Below are positions 44,854 through 53,836 of a DNA stretch of 64,000 bases, piece by piece. The stretch's first letter is position 1. The number at the start of each line of letters is the position of its first letter. Below the pieces are notes generated by a model. That model made no database searches. It was not told the origin of the DNA and saw nothing but the letters and a program-made list of their open reading frames with translations. This DNA comes from Pandoraea pnomenusa (GTDB lineage: Bacteria > Pseudomonadota > Gammaproteobacteria > Burkholderiales > Burkholderiaceae), in NCBI RefSeq assembly GCF_000767615.3, contig NZ_CP009553.3:1550001-1614000 (forward strand). Reading direction: 5' to 3'. Both the position numbers and the translations under genes were made by a program.

Positions 44854-45093
44854 GGGAGGCGGTGATTGTTATCCGAATTTGATCAGTGTAATTAAATTCA
44901 GCAGGTTTATTGGTGAAATTCGTTGCAATAGCATGTTGAACGTACCGCGGCATCCGAAGCCCATTGCTGCAACGGCGGACGCAAATCTGGCGACAGGTCC
45001 GTCGAAGGCAAAGGCATCGGAAAGCGAAGGCCGTCGGCATTGTTCAACCGGGCGTTGCGAGCGTGCAGCGTCCACGTTTTCAGGAGCCTCACC

Positions 45094-45852
45094 ATGACCC
45101 GCAAGATTGTTCTCATCACCGGTGGCAGCCGCGGCCTGGGCCGCGCATCGGCGCTCGCCGCCGCGCGTCGCGGCATCGACGTCATCCTGACCTATCGCAG
45201 CGCACGTGCCGAAGCCGATGCCGTGGTCGCCGAGATTGCAACGCTGGGTGCGAACGCCGTCGCCCTGCCGCTGGACGTGTCGGACGCGTCGCAGTTCGCC
45301 CCGTTTGCCGCGCAGGTCGGGCGTGTGCTGCGCGAGGTCTGGCAGCGCGACACGTTTGATTTCCTGCTCAACAACGCCGGTACGGGTTTGCATCGGGCGT
45401 TCAGCGAGACGACCGAAGCGCAGTTCGACGAACTGGTGCGCCTGCATTTGAAGGGGCCGTATTTCCTCACGCAAACGCTACTGCCGCGGATCGCCGACGG
45501 TGGGCGGATCCTGAACGTCTCCAGCGGGCTTGCCCGCTTTTCGCTGCCGGGGGCGTCGGCCTACGCGATGATGAAGGGCGGCATTGAAGTGTTCTCGCGT
45601 TATCTGGCAAAGGAGTTGGGCGCGCGCGGCATTCGTGCCAACACGATCGCGCCGGGCGCCATTGCCACGGACTTCAACGGCGGTACCGTGCGCGACAATC
45701 AGGGCGTCAATCAGATGATCGCGGCCAATACGGCGCTCGGACGCGTGGGGGAAGCCGACGACATCGGCGGCATGGTGGCGGCGTTGCTCGCGGACGAGAC
45801 CGGCTGGATCAACGCGCAGCGCATCGAGGCGTCGGGCGGCATGTTCGTGTAA
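45094..45852 (+). CDS. Short-chain dehydrogenase/reductase
   Basis: A 252-residue classical SDR: cofactor motif TGGSRGLG, NNAG at the fourth strand, catalytic Ser in ILNVSSGLARF and a Tyr-x-x-x-Lys site at SAYAMMKGG (Tyr and Lys three residues apart, with MM between). TYRSARAE after strand 2 suggests NADPH preference. CAGGAG before ATG 45094 sets the start. It is probably controlled by the divergent LysR gene. Confidence 0.92.
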   Translation: MTRKIVLITGGSRGLGRASALAAARRGIDVILTYRSARAEADAVVAEIATLGANAVALPLDVSDASQFAPFAAQVGRVLREVWQRDTFDFLLNNAGTGLHRAFSETTEAQFDELVRLHLKGPYFLTQTLLPRIADGGRILNVSSGLARFSLPGASAYAMMKGGIEVFSRYLAKELGARGIRANTIAPGAIATDFNGGTVRDNQGVNQMIAANTALGRVGEADDIGGMVAALLADETGWINAQRIEASGGMFV

Positions 45853-45893
45853 TGCAAACGATGTCGGCGCTGGCGGCCGCGCGGGTTCACGGA

Positions 45894-46853
45894 TCAGTGT
45901 GCGATGCGGCGTGAGCGCATCGATCCGGACCAGGCGACCGCGCCGACAATGCACACGCCGCCCACCGCCATCCTGAGCGTGGGCGACGTGCCGAACAGCA
46001 CCCATGCGAAAGCGATTGCGTAGACGGGTTCGAGCGCGATGACCACCGCCGCCTGACTGGCCTTGACCGTGCGCAGCGCGTGAATGAACAGCGTATACGC
46101 GAGGGCGGTGCACGCCACGCCCAGGCAGGCGAGCCATCCCCATTGCACGGCCGGCAGGACGAGCGCTTCGCGCCACGCAAACGGTCCGAGCACCAGCACG
46201 ATACCCAGGCATTGCCACCAGCTCGCCTGCAACGGCGAGGCCCGCGCGCCGAGTACACGGTTCGACAGCGCGATGACGGCATAGATGGCGCCAGACAGCA
46301 CGCCCCATGCGAGTCCCACGGTCGCCCCGGCCCGCCAGTCGAAGGCCGGCGTGACGAGCGCGAGTCCGACGCAGACCAGTGCGATCACGCCTGCGTCGCC
46401 CAACGTGGGACGCTCCCGGCGCAATGGCCACTCGAGCAGGATCGCAAATGCCGGGAAACAGGCGAAACCGAGCGTGCCGACGGCCACGCCTGCCGCCTTG
46501 ATGGCAAGAAAGAAGGCGAGCCAGTGCGCCGCGAGCAGCACGCCGGCCACGATGAGCCTTGCTGCGGCACCCGCCGAGACACCTTGCCAGGGAGCGCCGC
46601 CCGCCAATCGCGCGGCGCCACGCATGCCGGCGAGCCCCACGAGAGCGATGGCGCTCAACGCGAGCCAGGAAAAGAGTCCGCGCCCGAAGACGATCAGCGT
46701 GCTGCTGGCGGCGATGTGCTCCCCGAACAGTGCGGACGCGCCGAACAGCATGGCGGCGGCATGCAGTGCGACTTGCGGACCGGCCCCGCCACGCGGGTGC
46801 GGCGAGGCTTGCGCGGCGTCGAGGGGTTTTGCCGCGCGGCCGCCCTCAGGCAT
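45894..46853 (-). CDS. EamA/DMT superfamily exporter
   Basis: A 319-residue, ten-helix membrane protein with two EamA repeats (first ends LLEWPLRRERPTLGDAGVIALVCVG; second ends EPVYAIAFAWVLFGTSPTLRMAVGGVCIVGAV). These relatives of RhtA/YdcZ export amino acids or other metabolites. It overlaps the upstream Lrp-type gene by 8 nt, forming an operon in which the regulator probably senses the exported amino acid. Confidence 0.9.
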   Translation of the reverse strand: MPEGGRAAKPLDAAQASPHPRGGAGPQVALHAAAMLFGASALFGEHIAASSTLIVFGRGLFSWLALSAIALVGLAGMRGAARLAGGAPWQGVSAGAAARLIVAGVLLAAHWLAFFLAIKAAGVAVGTLGFACFPAFAILLEWPLRRERPTLGDAGVIALVCVGLALVTPAFDWRAGATVGLAWGVLSGAIYAVIALSNRVLGARASPLQASWWQCLGIVLVLGPFAWREALVLPAVQWGWLACLGVACTALAYTLFIHALRTVKASQAAVVIALEPVYAIAFAWVLFGTSPTLRMAVGGVCIVGAVAWSGSMRSRRIAH

Positions 46854-47352
46854 CGCCCGACTTTTCGGATTTGGCGGAAGCGTCGGTGGTATCGGGCACC
46901 GGGATGGCCGTGGTGTACATGACCTGCTTGAGCGCGAAGCTGGAGCGAATGTTGCGGATGCCGGGAATGCGCGAGAGACGGTCGGTGATGAGGGTTTCGT
47001 AGGCGCTCATGTCGCTCACCATGACCCGCAGGAGGTAGTCGGCGTCACCGGACATCAGGTAACACTCCATGACGTTCGGCAAGGCCGTGACGGCGGCCTC
47101 GAAGGCGTCGAGGCCATCGCGATTCTGATTCTCGAGGGTGACGTGAATGAACACGTTGATGTGCAGCCCGAGTTTGGACGGATCGAGCAGCGTGACGCGC
47201 TGCCGGATGTAGCCCGCCGCTTCGAGGGCCTTCACGCGCGCGAGACAGGGCGAGGGCGAGAGGTTGACCCGCGAGGCGAGTTCAACGTTGGTCAGGCGGG
47301 CGTCGGCTTGCAGTTCCCGCAGAATCTTCAGATCAATGGCGTCGAGTTCCAT
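46846..47352 (-). CDS. Lrp/AsnC family regulator
   Basis: A 168-residue regulator with an N-terminal helix-turn-helix (DAIDLKILRELQADARLTNVELASRVNLSPSPCLARVKALEAAGYIRQRV) and a RAM ligand domain (NVFIHVTLENQN; MECYLMSGDADYLLRVMVSDMSAYE; GIRNIRSSFALKQV). The start at ATG 47352 is the family start; the open frame reaches to 47544. It is first in an operon with the EamA exporter. Confidence 0.93.
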   Translation of the reverse strand: MELDAIDLKILRELQADARLTNVELASRVNLSPSPCLARVKALEAAGYIRQRVTLLDPSKLGLHINVFIHVTLENQNRDGLDAFEAAVTALPNVMECYLMSGDADYLLRVMVSDMSAYETLITDRLSRIPGIRNIRSSFALKQVMYTTAIPVPDTTDASAKSEKSGDA

Positions 47353-47560
47353 ACCACTTGTTCCATACCACTTGGCGCGCGCGCCCCGGATGAGGGACGG
47401 CGTTCCATTCAATAAGCCGCTCGGTTGGCGACAGTGCCGCAATACTAGCCTATTTGTTCCGGGCCCCGCGCGCGATATCACGCGAGCCCGCATGTCACCC
47501 GTGTAAGGATCGGAAATGTTGTATTTCCGTGTTGTTGCCGTCAATGGCTGACAACATTTG

Positions 47561-47588
47561 TTGACGCGGCGCCGAGGTTTGCTAATAT
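47561..47588 (+). promoter_or_regulatory. Sigma-70 promoter of the TonB receptor gene
   Basis: TTGACG (47561-47566) and TAATAT (47583-47588) are separated by 16 bp, giving a start site near 47595, just before the Fur box. Confidence 0.65.
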
Positions 47589-47599
47589 CCCGAAACTTA

Positions 47600-47624
47600 A
47601 ATGAGAACGTTAACGATTCTCATT
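47600..47624. promoter_or_regulatory. Fur box
   Basis: AATGAGAA (47600-47607) and TTCTCATT (47617-47624) are perfect inverted arms with nine bases between them, matching the Fur 19-bp class of sites (AATGATAAT-type). It overlaps the start site region of the promoter, the position expected for iron repression. Confidence 0.8.
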
Positions 47625-47662
47625 AAAAATAAAGATTTCGACAGTCACACGGGAATTCAAGC

Positions 47663-49888
47663 ATGTCTTTTGTTCACGCCCCTCGGACGTTGCGCGCCGC
47701 GCGCAACGCCGCAGCACCGGTTACGCATTGCACGCCATTGGCTCGTCCGGCGCCCCGCAGCGCATTGGCGCCACTGGCACTGGCCACGTTGCTGAGCTTT
47801 GCCGTTGTTCCGGCCTTCGGACAGACGCCGGGTACCGTCGGCAATGCCGACGCGAGCTCGGCCGACACCGCCTCGCAGGCGACGCTCAAGGCCACGACGG
47901 TGACGAGTTCGGCGCTGCGCGAGACGCCGCAGAATCTCAAACAGCCGGTGCAGGCCGGCGCGCTCGGTTCGCGCAGCCAGCTCGACACGCCGTATTCGAC
48001 CACCGTCGTGAGCCAGGAGCAGCTCGAACAGCGCCAGCCTGCCAAGCTCGGCGACGTGTTCGTGACCGACGCGTCGGTGACTGACGGCAGCAACGCCTTC
48101 GACGCCTGGGCCGGCTACATCTTCGTGCGCGGCATGCCCATCGACTGGCAGTCCGGCTTCAAGCTCGACGGCCTGCCGGTGATGACCTACGGCGTGACCA
48201 TGCCGTACGAACAGTTCGATCGCGTGGAACTGCTCAAGGGGCTGTCCGGCTTCATGTACGGTTTCGTCGCTCCGGGCGGGGTAGTGAACTACGTGACGAA
48301 GAAGCCGACCGACGAGCGTATCGCGAGCGTCGACGTGGGCTTTCATTCCGAAGGCATCTGGCGTGAGCATGTGGATCTCGGCGGCCGCGCGGGACCGAAC
48401 GACATGTTCGGTGCGCGTTTGAACTACACGCATGAAGAGGGGCGGACGTACACCGACGGCAACCTCAATCGCGACACCGTTTCGGTCGCGCTCGACGCGC
48501 GCATCACCCGCGATCTCACATGGAACTTCGGCGCGATGTATCAGGATCGGCGCGCCACGGGCACGTCCCCCTCGCTCTCGACGTACAACTTCTCCGGCAC
48601 GCAATTGCCTGGTCCCGTCAATGTGTCCAATGCGAATCTGCAAACGCAGGCCACGCATCTGAACACGATCACGCAGTTCTACACGACCGGTCTCCAATAC
48701 CAGATCAATCCGGATTGGAAGGTCTCGGCGAACTACGCGTACAACAAGTCGACGCGCGATCGCAACGAAGCCACGCTGTATCTGCTCAATGGCGCGGGCG
48801 ACTTCAGCGGCCAGAACGATCTGGGCGACGAAAACAATACGTTCCGCGCCTGGCAGGTCACGGCCGAAGGCAAGGTGCGCACCGGCCCGTTCACCCATCA
48901 GTTGACGTTCGGCCTCGCCTCGCAGTATCAGACCAACGACTACGCCTATCTCTACAGCCCGAGCTATACGGGCAATCTGTACCAGGGCACGTCATACCAG
49001 TATTACGGCGACGGCACGACGCTCAAGGCGCAACGCTCCAGCGCCATCGAGCAGCGCTCGGTGTTCGCGTCGGACACCGTGCAACTGACCGAGCGCTGGT
49101 CGGTGCTCGCGGGCGGCCGCTTCACGAATTACAACCAGACGAACGCGCAGGGCGTGTCGACCTACTCGACCAACGGCGTGTTCACGCCGACGCTCGCCGC
49201 CATGTACAAGCTCGCGCCGAACACCACCGCGTATGTCAGCTACGTCGAAGCGCTGGAGGCAGGAGAAGTGGTCGGTTCGACCTACGCGAACGCCGGGGCG
49301 GTGCTCAACCCATTCAAGAGCCGCCAGTACGAACTCGGCGTGAAGACCGAGCAGTCGACGTGGAGCACGACGGCGTCGATCTTCCGCATCGAGCGCGGCG
49401 CCGTCTATACCAACAGCGCCAACGCGCGCGTGGCCGACGGTCAGTCGATCTACCAGGGGATCGAGATCGCGGGCTCGGTGAAGCTCGGACCGCAGTGGAC
49501 GCTCGGCGCGAGCGCCATGGCACTCGATGCCTGGTACGCGCGCACGGCCAATGGCTTCGACGGCAATCGCGTCGGCGGCGCACCGCGCTTCGTGCTCTCG
49601 GGCAACGTCGAGTACAAGATTCCGTACGTGCCTGGCCTGTCGGTCGGTGGCGACATTCGCTACAACGGGCGCACGTCGCTCAATCCGCAGAACTCGCTCA
49701 CGGTGTCGGGTTACACGCTCATCAACCTCGGTGCGACGTATCGCACACGCGTGGCCGGCAAGGATGTGACGCTGCGCGCCGCGGTGAGCAACCTGACCAA
49801 TCGCCAGTATTGGGAGTACCAATACGACAATTACATCAAGCCGGCCGACCCGCGCATGATCAGCCTGAACGCGAAGATCGACTTCTGA
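47663..49888 (+). CDS. TonB-dependent siderophore receptor
   Basis: A 741-residue outer-membrane receptor. A signal peptide ends near residue 52 (LLSFAVVPAFGQ), the plug domain follows (QLDTPYSTTVVSQEQLEQRQ; DAWAGYIFVRGMPIDWQSGFKLDGLPV; FVAPGGVVNYVTKKPTDE), then a 22-strand barrel ending with Phe. There is no extra N-terminal signalling domain, so it does not signal through an anti-sigma factor. It imports ferric siderophore with TonB-ExbBD energy. Regulation by Fur is shown by the box in front. No siderophore synthesis genes are nearby; the ligand is unknown. Confidence 0.92.
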   Translation: MSFVHAPRTLRAARNAAAPVTHCTPLARPAPRSALAPLALATLLSFAVVPAFGQTPGTVGNADASSADTASQATLKATTVTSSALRETPQNLKQPVQAGALGSRSQLDTPYSTTVVSQEQLEQRQPAKLGDVFVTDASVTDGSNAFDAWAGYIFVRGMPIDWQSGFKLDGLPVMTYGVTMPYEQFDRVELLKGLSGFMYGFVAPGGVVNYVTKKPTDERIASVDVGFHSEGIWREHVDLGGRAGPNDMFGARLNYTHEEGRTYTDGNLNRDTVSVALDARITRDLTWNFGAMYQDRRATGTSPSLSTYNFSGTQLPGPVNVSNANLQTQATHLNTITQFYTTGLQYQINPDWKVSANYAYNKSTRDRNEATLYLLNGAGDFSGQNDLGDENNTFRAWQVTAEGKVRTGPFTHQLTFGLASQYQTNDYAYLYSPSYTGNLYQGTSYQYYGDGTTLKAQRSSAIEQRSVFASDTVQLTERWSVLAGGRFTNYNQTNAQGVSTYSTNGVFTPTLAAMYKLAPNTTAYVSYVEALEAGEVVGSTYANAGAVLNPFKSRQYELGVKTEQSTWSTTASIFRIERGAVYTNSANARVADGQSIYQGIEIAGSVKLGPQWTLGASAMALDAWYARTANGFDGNRVGGAPRFVLSGNVEYKIPYVPGLSVGGDIRYNGRTSLNPQNSLTVSGYTLINLGATYRTRVAGKDVTLRAAVSNLTNRQYWEYQYDNYIKPADPRMISLNAKIDF

Positions 49889-50049
49889 GGGTGCTGCGTC
49901 GCGCCGGTATGGGCGACGCACGACCGACGGAATCTTCCTGGCAACAGCGGCCCGCGGGGCCGCTGTTGCGGATTCGTGGGTGCCGGGCGGACGAAGGCTA
50001 TGACGACCATCGAAAATTTCAATCGACCCGGCATATCGAAATGCTTGAC

Positions 50050-50069
50050 TATCTACCTATCGATAGATA
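50050..50069. promoter_or_regulatory. TetR operator copy 1
   Basis: TATCTACCTATCGATAGATA is a near-perfect dyad (TATCTA/TAGATA arms) 12 bases before the TetR ATG. It matches the copy before ohr at 17 of 20 positions. Confidence 0.65.
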
Positions 50070-50080
50070 AAGTTCGTTTC

Positions 50081-50665
50081 ATGAACCGCACGACGACACC
50101 GACCGCTGCACCGACCGTGAGAGAGCAATTGCTCGATCACGCGCAGACGTTCCTGATGACGCGAGGCTACAACGGCTTCAGCTACCGGGATCTGGCCGAG
50201 CGTGTCGGGGTGAAGACATCGAGCATCCACTATTACTTCCCCACCAAGGAAGATTTGGTACTCGAAGCGGTGAAGGCGTATGACGCGGCGATCGCGCAGG
50301 ACGTAGCGGGCATCGACGAGGCGTTGCCGGCGCAGCGCAAGCTGAGCCTGTACGCGCAGGGTTTCGGCCGTATCGTGGCCGACGGTCATCGGATCTGCCT
50401 GTGCGGCATGTTGGCCGCCGACATCGAAACGTTGCCGGAGACGGTGCGCAACGCGGTCCAGCGCTTCTTCGCATTTCATGAATCATGGCTGGCGCGCGTG
50501 TTGGCGGATGGCGTGGCGCAGGGAACAGTGACGCTCACGTCGTCACCCGAAGCGACGGCGCGGGCGTTGTTTGCCGGATTCCAGGGCAGCGTGATGGCCT
50601 CCCGGCTGTTTCGGGCGCCGTCGAGGCTGGAGGATGTGGTGGCGTCGGTCTGTGGTGTTGGTTGA
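50081..50665 (+). CDS. TetR/AcrR family regulator
   Basis: A 194-residue repressor with the helix-turn-helix LLDHAQTFLMTRGYNGFSYRDLAERVGVKTSSIHYYFPTKEDLVLEAV and a ligand domain of the TetR_C_28/AcuR type (LCGMLAADIETLPETVRNAVQRFFAF). Cysteines at IC-LC-GM could be redox- or electrophile-sensitive. The dyad just upstream, repeated before ohr, suggests control of itself and ohr. Confidence 0.9.
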   Translation: MNRTTTPTAAPTVREQLLDHAQTFLMTRGYNGFSYRDLAERVGVKTSSIHYYFPTKEDLVLEAVKAYDAAIAQDVAGIDEALPAQRKLSLYAQGFGRIVADGHRICLCGMLAADIETLPETVRNAVQRFFAFHESWLARVLADGVAQGTVTLTSSPEATARALFAGFQGSVMASRLFRAPSRLEDVVASVCGVG

Positions 50666-51076
50666 TGCCACGACACCGTCGGAGCGCGTGACAACGGCGC
50701 CATGAGGCGGGAGTCCATCTCCCCTATTTTTGTGATTTGATATCTATCTACTGATAGATAAATTTGTGTGATCGAAGGAATCGGGACGCGTTTCGGCGAC
50801 AGGCCGATGGGGCGTCACGATGCGGGTGCCGGAGGTGCATCAGGATCGTCGACGGTGTTTGCGTGCGGCGCGGACGCGGCCAGCGACCGGGCGTGTGCGG
50901 CACATCGGTACCGTCGACGCGGGAACACACGCGTGCGAAACGCGTCATGACGTGGGTTCGACGCGCGTTTGTATGTCAGGTTGGATCGTTCGGCCGGCAG
51001 AGGTTGCCGCGATGGCACGTCAGGCCGCTGCGATCGAAGTTTGGAAGTGAAATTTTCTACTTACCAGGAGTTCGTC
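50666..51076. other. Intergenic region between TetR gene and ohr
   Basis: 411 bases. It holds TetR operator copy 2 near its left end (50741-50760). Several short frames are open but lack ribosome-binding sites and family likeness. The ohr promoter probably lies at the operator, leaving a leader of about 300 bases, or closer to ohr where I see no clear -10. Confidence 0.45.
50741..50760. promoter_or_regulatory. TetR operator copy 2
   Basis: TATCTATCTACTGATAGATA repeats the site before the TetR gene with three differences. It is 76 bases after the TetR stop and upstream of ohr. Confidence 0.6.
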
Positions 51077-51502
51077 ATGTCGATCGAAAAAGTGCTGTAC
51101 ACCGCTCATGCCACCGCTACCGGAGGCCGTGACGGCCGCGCCGTCTCCTCGGACGGCGTGCTCGACGTCAAGCTTGTGGTGCCCAAGGAAATGGGCGGCC
51201 CGGGCGTTGGCGGCACCAACCCGGAACAACTTTTCGCCGCGGGCTATTCGGCCTGCTTTCTCGGCGCGCTGAAGTTCGTCGCCGGCAAGGAAAAGATCGC
51301 GTTGCCGGCCGAGACCAAGATCGACGGCAGCGTCGGCATCGGCCAGATCCCGACCGGTTTCGGCATCCAGGCGGAGCTCAAGATCAGCGTTCCGGGCGTG
51401 GACCGCAAGGTCGTGGAAGACCTCGTGCAGAAGGCGCACATCGTGTGCCCGTACTCGAACGCCACGCGCGGTAACATCGACGTGACGCTGACGGTGGTCT
51501 GA
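51077..51502 (+). CDS. ohr: Organic hydroperoxide resistance protein (Ohr/OsmC family)
   Basis: A 141-residue thiol peroxidase that reduces organic and fatty-acid hydroperoxides with lipoyl-type reductants. The two reactive cysteines are Cys60 in [11 protein letters not shown] and Cys124 in [14 protein letters not shown]; Arg20 (RDGRAVSSD) and Glu50 ([10 protein letters not shown]) complete the site as in Ohr rather than OsmC. CAGGAG precedes ATG 51077. The usual OhrR (MarR) regulator is absent; a TetR gene with a matching operator is next door. Confidence 0.94.
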   Translation: MSIEKVLYTAHATATGGRDGRAVSSDGVLDVKLVVPKEMGGPGVGGTNPEQLFAAGYSACFLGALKFVAGKEKIALPAETKIDGSVGIGQIPTGFGIQAELKISVPGVDRKVVEDLVQKAHIVCPYSNATRGNIDVTLTVV

Positions 51503-51539
51503 GGTTGGCGGCCCACGGGGCCGTCGATTGCGGTAAAGG

Positions 51540-51569
51540 AAAAAGGGCAGCCGGTTGGCTGCCCTTTTT
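51540..51569 (+). terminator. Rho-independent terminator after ohr
   Basis: AAAAAGGGCAGCC pairs with GGCTGCCCTTTTT, loop GGTT, T tract. It is symmetrical and could stop the convergent DUF1439 gene as well. Confidence 0.9.
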
Positions 51570-51578
51570 GCTTTGCGT

Positions 51579-52247
51579 CTATTGGGTCTTGACTTCGACC
51601 TTGATGCCGTCGGGCAGCACCGTGATGGCGCCCGGTTCGACGTCGCGTCCGCCGTAGCGCAATTGCTCCGGCCTGAAGGTATAGATCGGATACTGATCGA
51701 GGACCTGCTGCGCGACGGTGCCGCCGATCGCGGTCAATTGCTGGCCGTAGGCGGGTGGCATGCCGTTCACGTCGACCCGCTCGACGCTCGGATGGTCGAG
51801 CAGCACGGCGCGTCGGACAGGGTCGTATTTCAGTGCGCTCGAGATCGCCAGCGTGCCCTGGAGCGGCTGGCCTTGCAGCAGGATGTTCTTCAGTTGCGCG
51901 TCGACCTGCGTGTTGACGCGGTTGGCCTGCGGATTGAAGCCGATCTGCGGATGCGTCAGCTCGACGGTGAGCAGTTGGCCGTAGTTGAGCGTGGTCGGGA
52001 ATCGCTTGTCGACGGCGCTCTCGATGTCCTTGCGCGTCATGGTGTATTCGCCGGTCCAGATGTTGTAACCGGCATCGGCTCGTTGCATGCGCGACGCGAG
52101 CGCCAGGCCGAGCAGGCCGGCGAGCCCGATGCGCAAGACTTCGCGACGCGACGCCGTGAGTTGTTCGGCCTCGACCGGGGACGTAGCCCGCGCCAACCAG
52201 GGCGATGGAAGCGAGCGGGGGAGCGAAGGCGGGCGGCGGGTGGTCAT
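51579..52247 (-). CDS. DUF1439 protein with a Tat-type signal
   Basis: A 222-residue exported protein. The N-terminal 60 residues contain SRREVLRIG, a twin-arginine motif, followed by a hydrophobic run [10 protein letters not shown] and an A-x-A site (ADA). The mature part is DUF1439-like ([80 protein letters not shown]). E. coli YceB of the family is a lipoprotein exported by Sec; no lipobox Cys is present here. Start at ATG 52247. Confidence 0.8.
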   Translation of the reverse strand: MTTRRPPSLPRSLPSPWLARATSPVEAEQLTASRREVLRIGLAGLLGLALASRMQRADAGYNIWTGEYTMTRKDIESAVDKRFPTTLNYGQLLTVELTHPQIGFNPQANRVNTQVDAQLKNILLQGQPLQGTLAISSALKYDPVRRAVLLDHPSVERVDVNGMPPAYGQQLTAIGGTVAQQVLDQYPIYTFRPEQLRYGGRDVEPGAITVLPDGIKVEVKTQ

Positions 52248-52381
52248 GTGGCGAAGGTCTGGGAGACGGAGACGGGGACGGGGACGGGCGGGGCGCGGCG
52301 GTGCCTGAGTCGTCGATAGCGATATGACTCGCGCGGCGGCGAATCGTTCGGCCTGCGCGAGCGCGCCGCCTGTCGGGCCGA

Positions 52382-52594
52382 TCAGTAATGCGGTGGGATT
52401 TCGTGGCGCGGGTTGCCGTCGTTGCCGCCCGGGCCTTGCGAGAGCATCTGTTGGTAAAGGGCCTTGAACTGCTTCTGCAGCAGGTCGATTTGCTGCTCCT
52501 GCCGTGTCACGATGCCGTTGAGCGTTTCGAGCAGGTCTTCCTGAAACGCCGTCTTGATTTCGAGTTCGACGATGCGGGCTTCCAGCGATTCCAT
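52382..52594 (-). CDS. slyX: SlyX family protein
   Basis: A 70-residue coiled-coil protein: [50 protein letters not shown] followed by a Pro/Gly-rich tail ending [10 protein letters not shown], the typical SlyX C-terminus. Its biochemical role is unknown. It starts at ATG 52594; a longer frame to 52699 is not family-like. It is divergent from ynfA. Confidence 0.93.
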   Translation of the reverse strand: MESLEARIVELEIKTAFQEDLLETLNGIVTRQEQQIDLLQKQFKALYQQMLSQGPGGNDGNPRHEIPPHY

Positions 52595-52670
52595 GAACTT
52601 CTCCGTTGAAGGCGGCATTGTAGGCCATTGTGCGGTGACGCATGGCCGGCGCGCCCGGCATAATCGCGTC

Positions 52671-52988
52671 ATGAAAACCTTTGCGCTGTATGTCGTCACC
52701 GCGGTGGCGGAAATCGTGGGCTGCTATCTGCCGTGGCTCTGGCTCAGGCAGGATCGCAGCGCATGGCTGCTGGTGCCGGGCGCGGCGTCGCTGGCGCTGT
52801 TCGCCTGGCTGCTGACGCTGCATCCCGCCGCGGCCGGCCGCGTCTATGCGGCGTATGGCGGTGTCTACATCACCGTGGCGATCGTGTGGCTGTGGTGGGT
52901 GGACGGCGTGCGTCCGACCTCTTGGGACATGGCCGGGGTGACGGTGGCCCTGGTGGGCATGGGCCTCATCGCCTTCCAGCCGCGCTGA
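52671..52988 (+). CDS. ynfA: YnfA/UPF0060 membrane protein
   Basis: A 105-residue inner-membrane protein with four helices of the UPF0060 family: [65 protein letters not shown]. It is SMR-like and may act as a small efflux protein. Start at ATG 52671. Confidence 0.93.
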   Translation: MKTFALYVVTAVAEIVGCYLPWLWLRQDRSAWLLVPGAASLALFAWLLTLHPAAAGRVYAAYGGVYITVAIVWLWWVDGVRPTSWDMAGVTVALVGMGLIAFQPR

Positions 52989-53099
52989 GCGCGGCTCACG
53001 GCACCCCATCCATCACACCGCTGTCGTACGCCCCGGATGCGCGCGTGCTGTTCCGCCAGCCTTCCCGCGAGCGCCCCGGTATTGACGCCCGCGACACGT

Positions 53100-53771
53100 T
53101 CACGGGGTTCGCACGCGGTACGTACATCGCTGCCCGCCCGCGAGGATGTGCGTCTCGCGAGAGACGGTGCCACGCTCGCCGATCAGTTCCTGAAACAACT
53201 CCAGCTCGGTGCGGCAAAAGCCCTGGCAGGTCTTGGCGGCGGCGCAGATCGGGCAGTGGTCCTCGATGAGCAGCCAGTCGTCGCCGTCACGCTCCACTCG
53301 CGCCATATAGCCCTCGGCCGACCGGATCTCCGCGAGCTTGTCGAGCCGCGCCTGCAGTCCCTTGAGCGGATCGACGGCCTGCTTGTAATGCAACCGCGTG
53401 TCCGCGGCGCGCTGGGTAATGAGCCGATCCAGCCCATCTTCGCCGAACAACTGACGGATCGATCCGATCAATTGGATCGTGAGATGCGAGTGGGCGTCGG
53501 GGAAGCGGGCATGCCCGGCTTCCGTGAGCATCCACGTCTGACGTGGGCGACCCGCGCCGCGTGAGGGCGTCGTCTGACCAACGAGCAGGCCGTCCGACAC
53601 CAGCCGCTGCACCTGCTGGCGTGCAGCCTCGGCCGTGATCCCCAGCGCCGCGGCGACCTCCGCCGTCGACGCCGGCCCCTGCGTTTTCAACCAATGCAGG
53701 ACGCGCTCGTGCCCGGCGCCGGTCGCCGATGGGACCGCCCTATTATCCAAGTGGTTATTTGTGTAATTCAT
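53100..53771 (-). CDS. HTH regulator with C-terminal cysteine cluster (SufR/IscR-like Fe-S sensor)
   Basis: A 223-residue regulator. A winged helix (LHWLKTQGPASTAEVAAALGITAEAARQQVQRLVSDGLL) is followed by a beta hairpin rich in Arg-Pro and a C-terminal domain with the sequence DHCPICAAAKTCQGFCRTEL. The four Cys of this segment resemble SufR-type ligands for a [4Fe-4S] or [2Fe-2S] cluster, so it probably senses oxidants or NO. ATG 53771 is used rather than the TTG at 53792. It is divergent from an MFS gene with two 21-bp repeats between and across its start. Confidence 0.85.
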   Translation of the reverse strand: MNYTNNHLDNRAVPSATGAGHERVLHWLKTQGPASTAEVAAALGITAEAARQQVQRLVSDGLLVGQTTPSRGAGRPRQTWMLTEAGHARFPDAHSHLTIQLIGSIRQLFGEDGLDRLITQRAADTRLHYKQAVDPLKGLQARLDKLAEIRSAEGYMARVERDGDDWLLIEDHCPICAAAKTCQGFCRTELELFQELIGERGTVSRETHILAGGQRCTYRVRTP

Positions 53772-53803
53772 GGTGCGGCATGTAATATCCAAGAACTTAC
53801 TTG
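53741..53803. promoter_or_regulatory. Two 21-bp direct repeats at the divergent Fe-S regulator/MFS promoter
   Basis: TATTATCCAAGTGGTTATTTG (53741-53761, given as two parts: TATTATCCAAG then TGGTTATTTG) and TAATATCCAAG plus AACTTACTTG (53783-53803) match at 16 of 21 positions, 42 bp apart (four turns). The first lies inside the opening codons of the regulator, the second between the divergent genes: candidate operators. Confidence 0.55.
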
Positions 53804-53836
53804 CATATTAGTCGCCCGAGGGGTGGCTGTCCATCC

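Noticed and set aside
50768-51132. Several short frames in the gap before ohr
   Set aside because: Arg-rich chance frames without ribosome-binding sites; the gap holds an operator and probable promoter instead.
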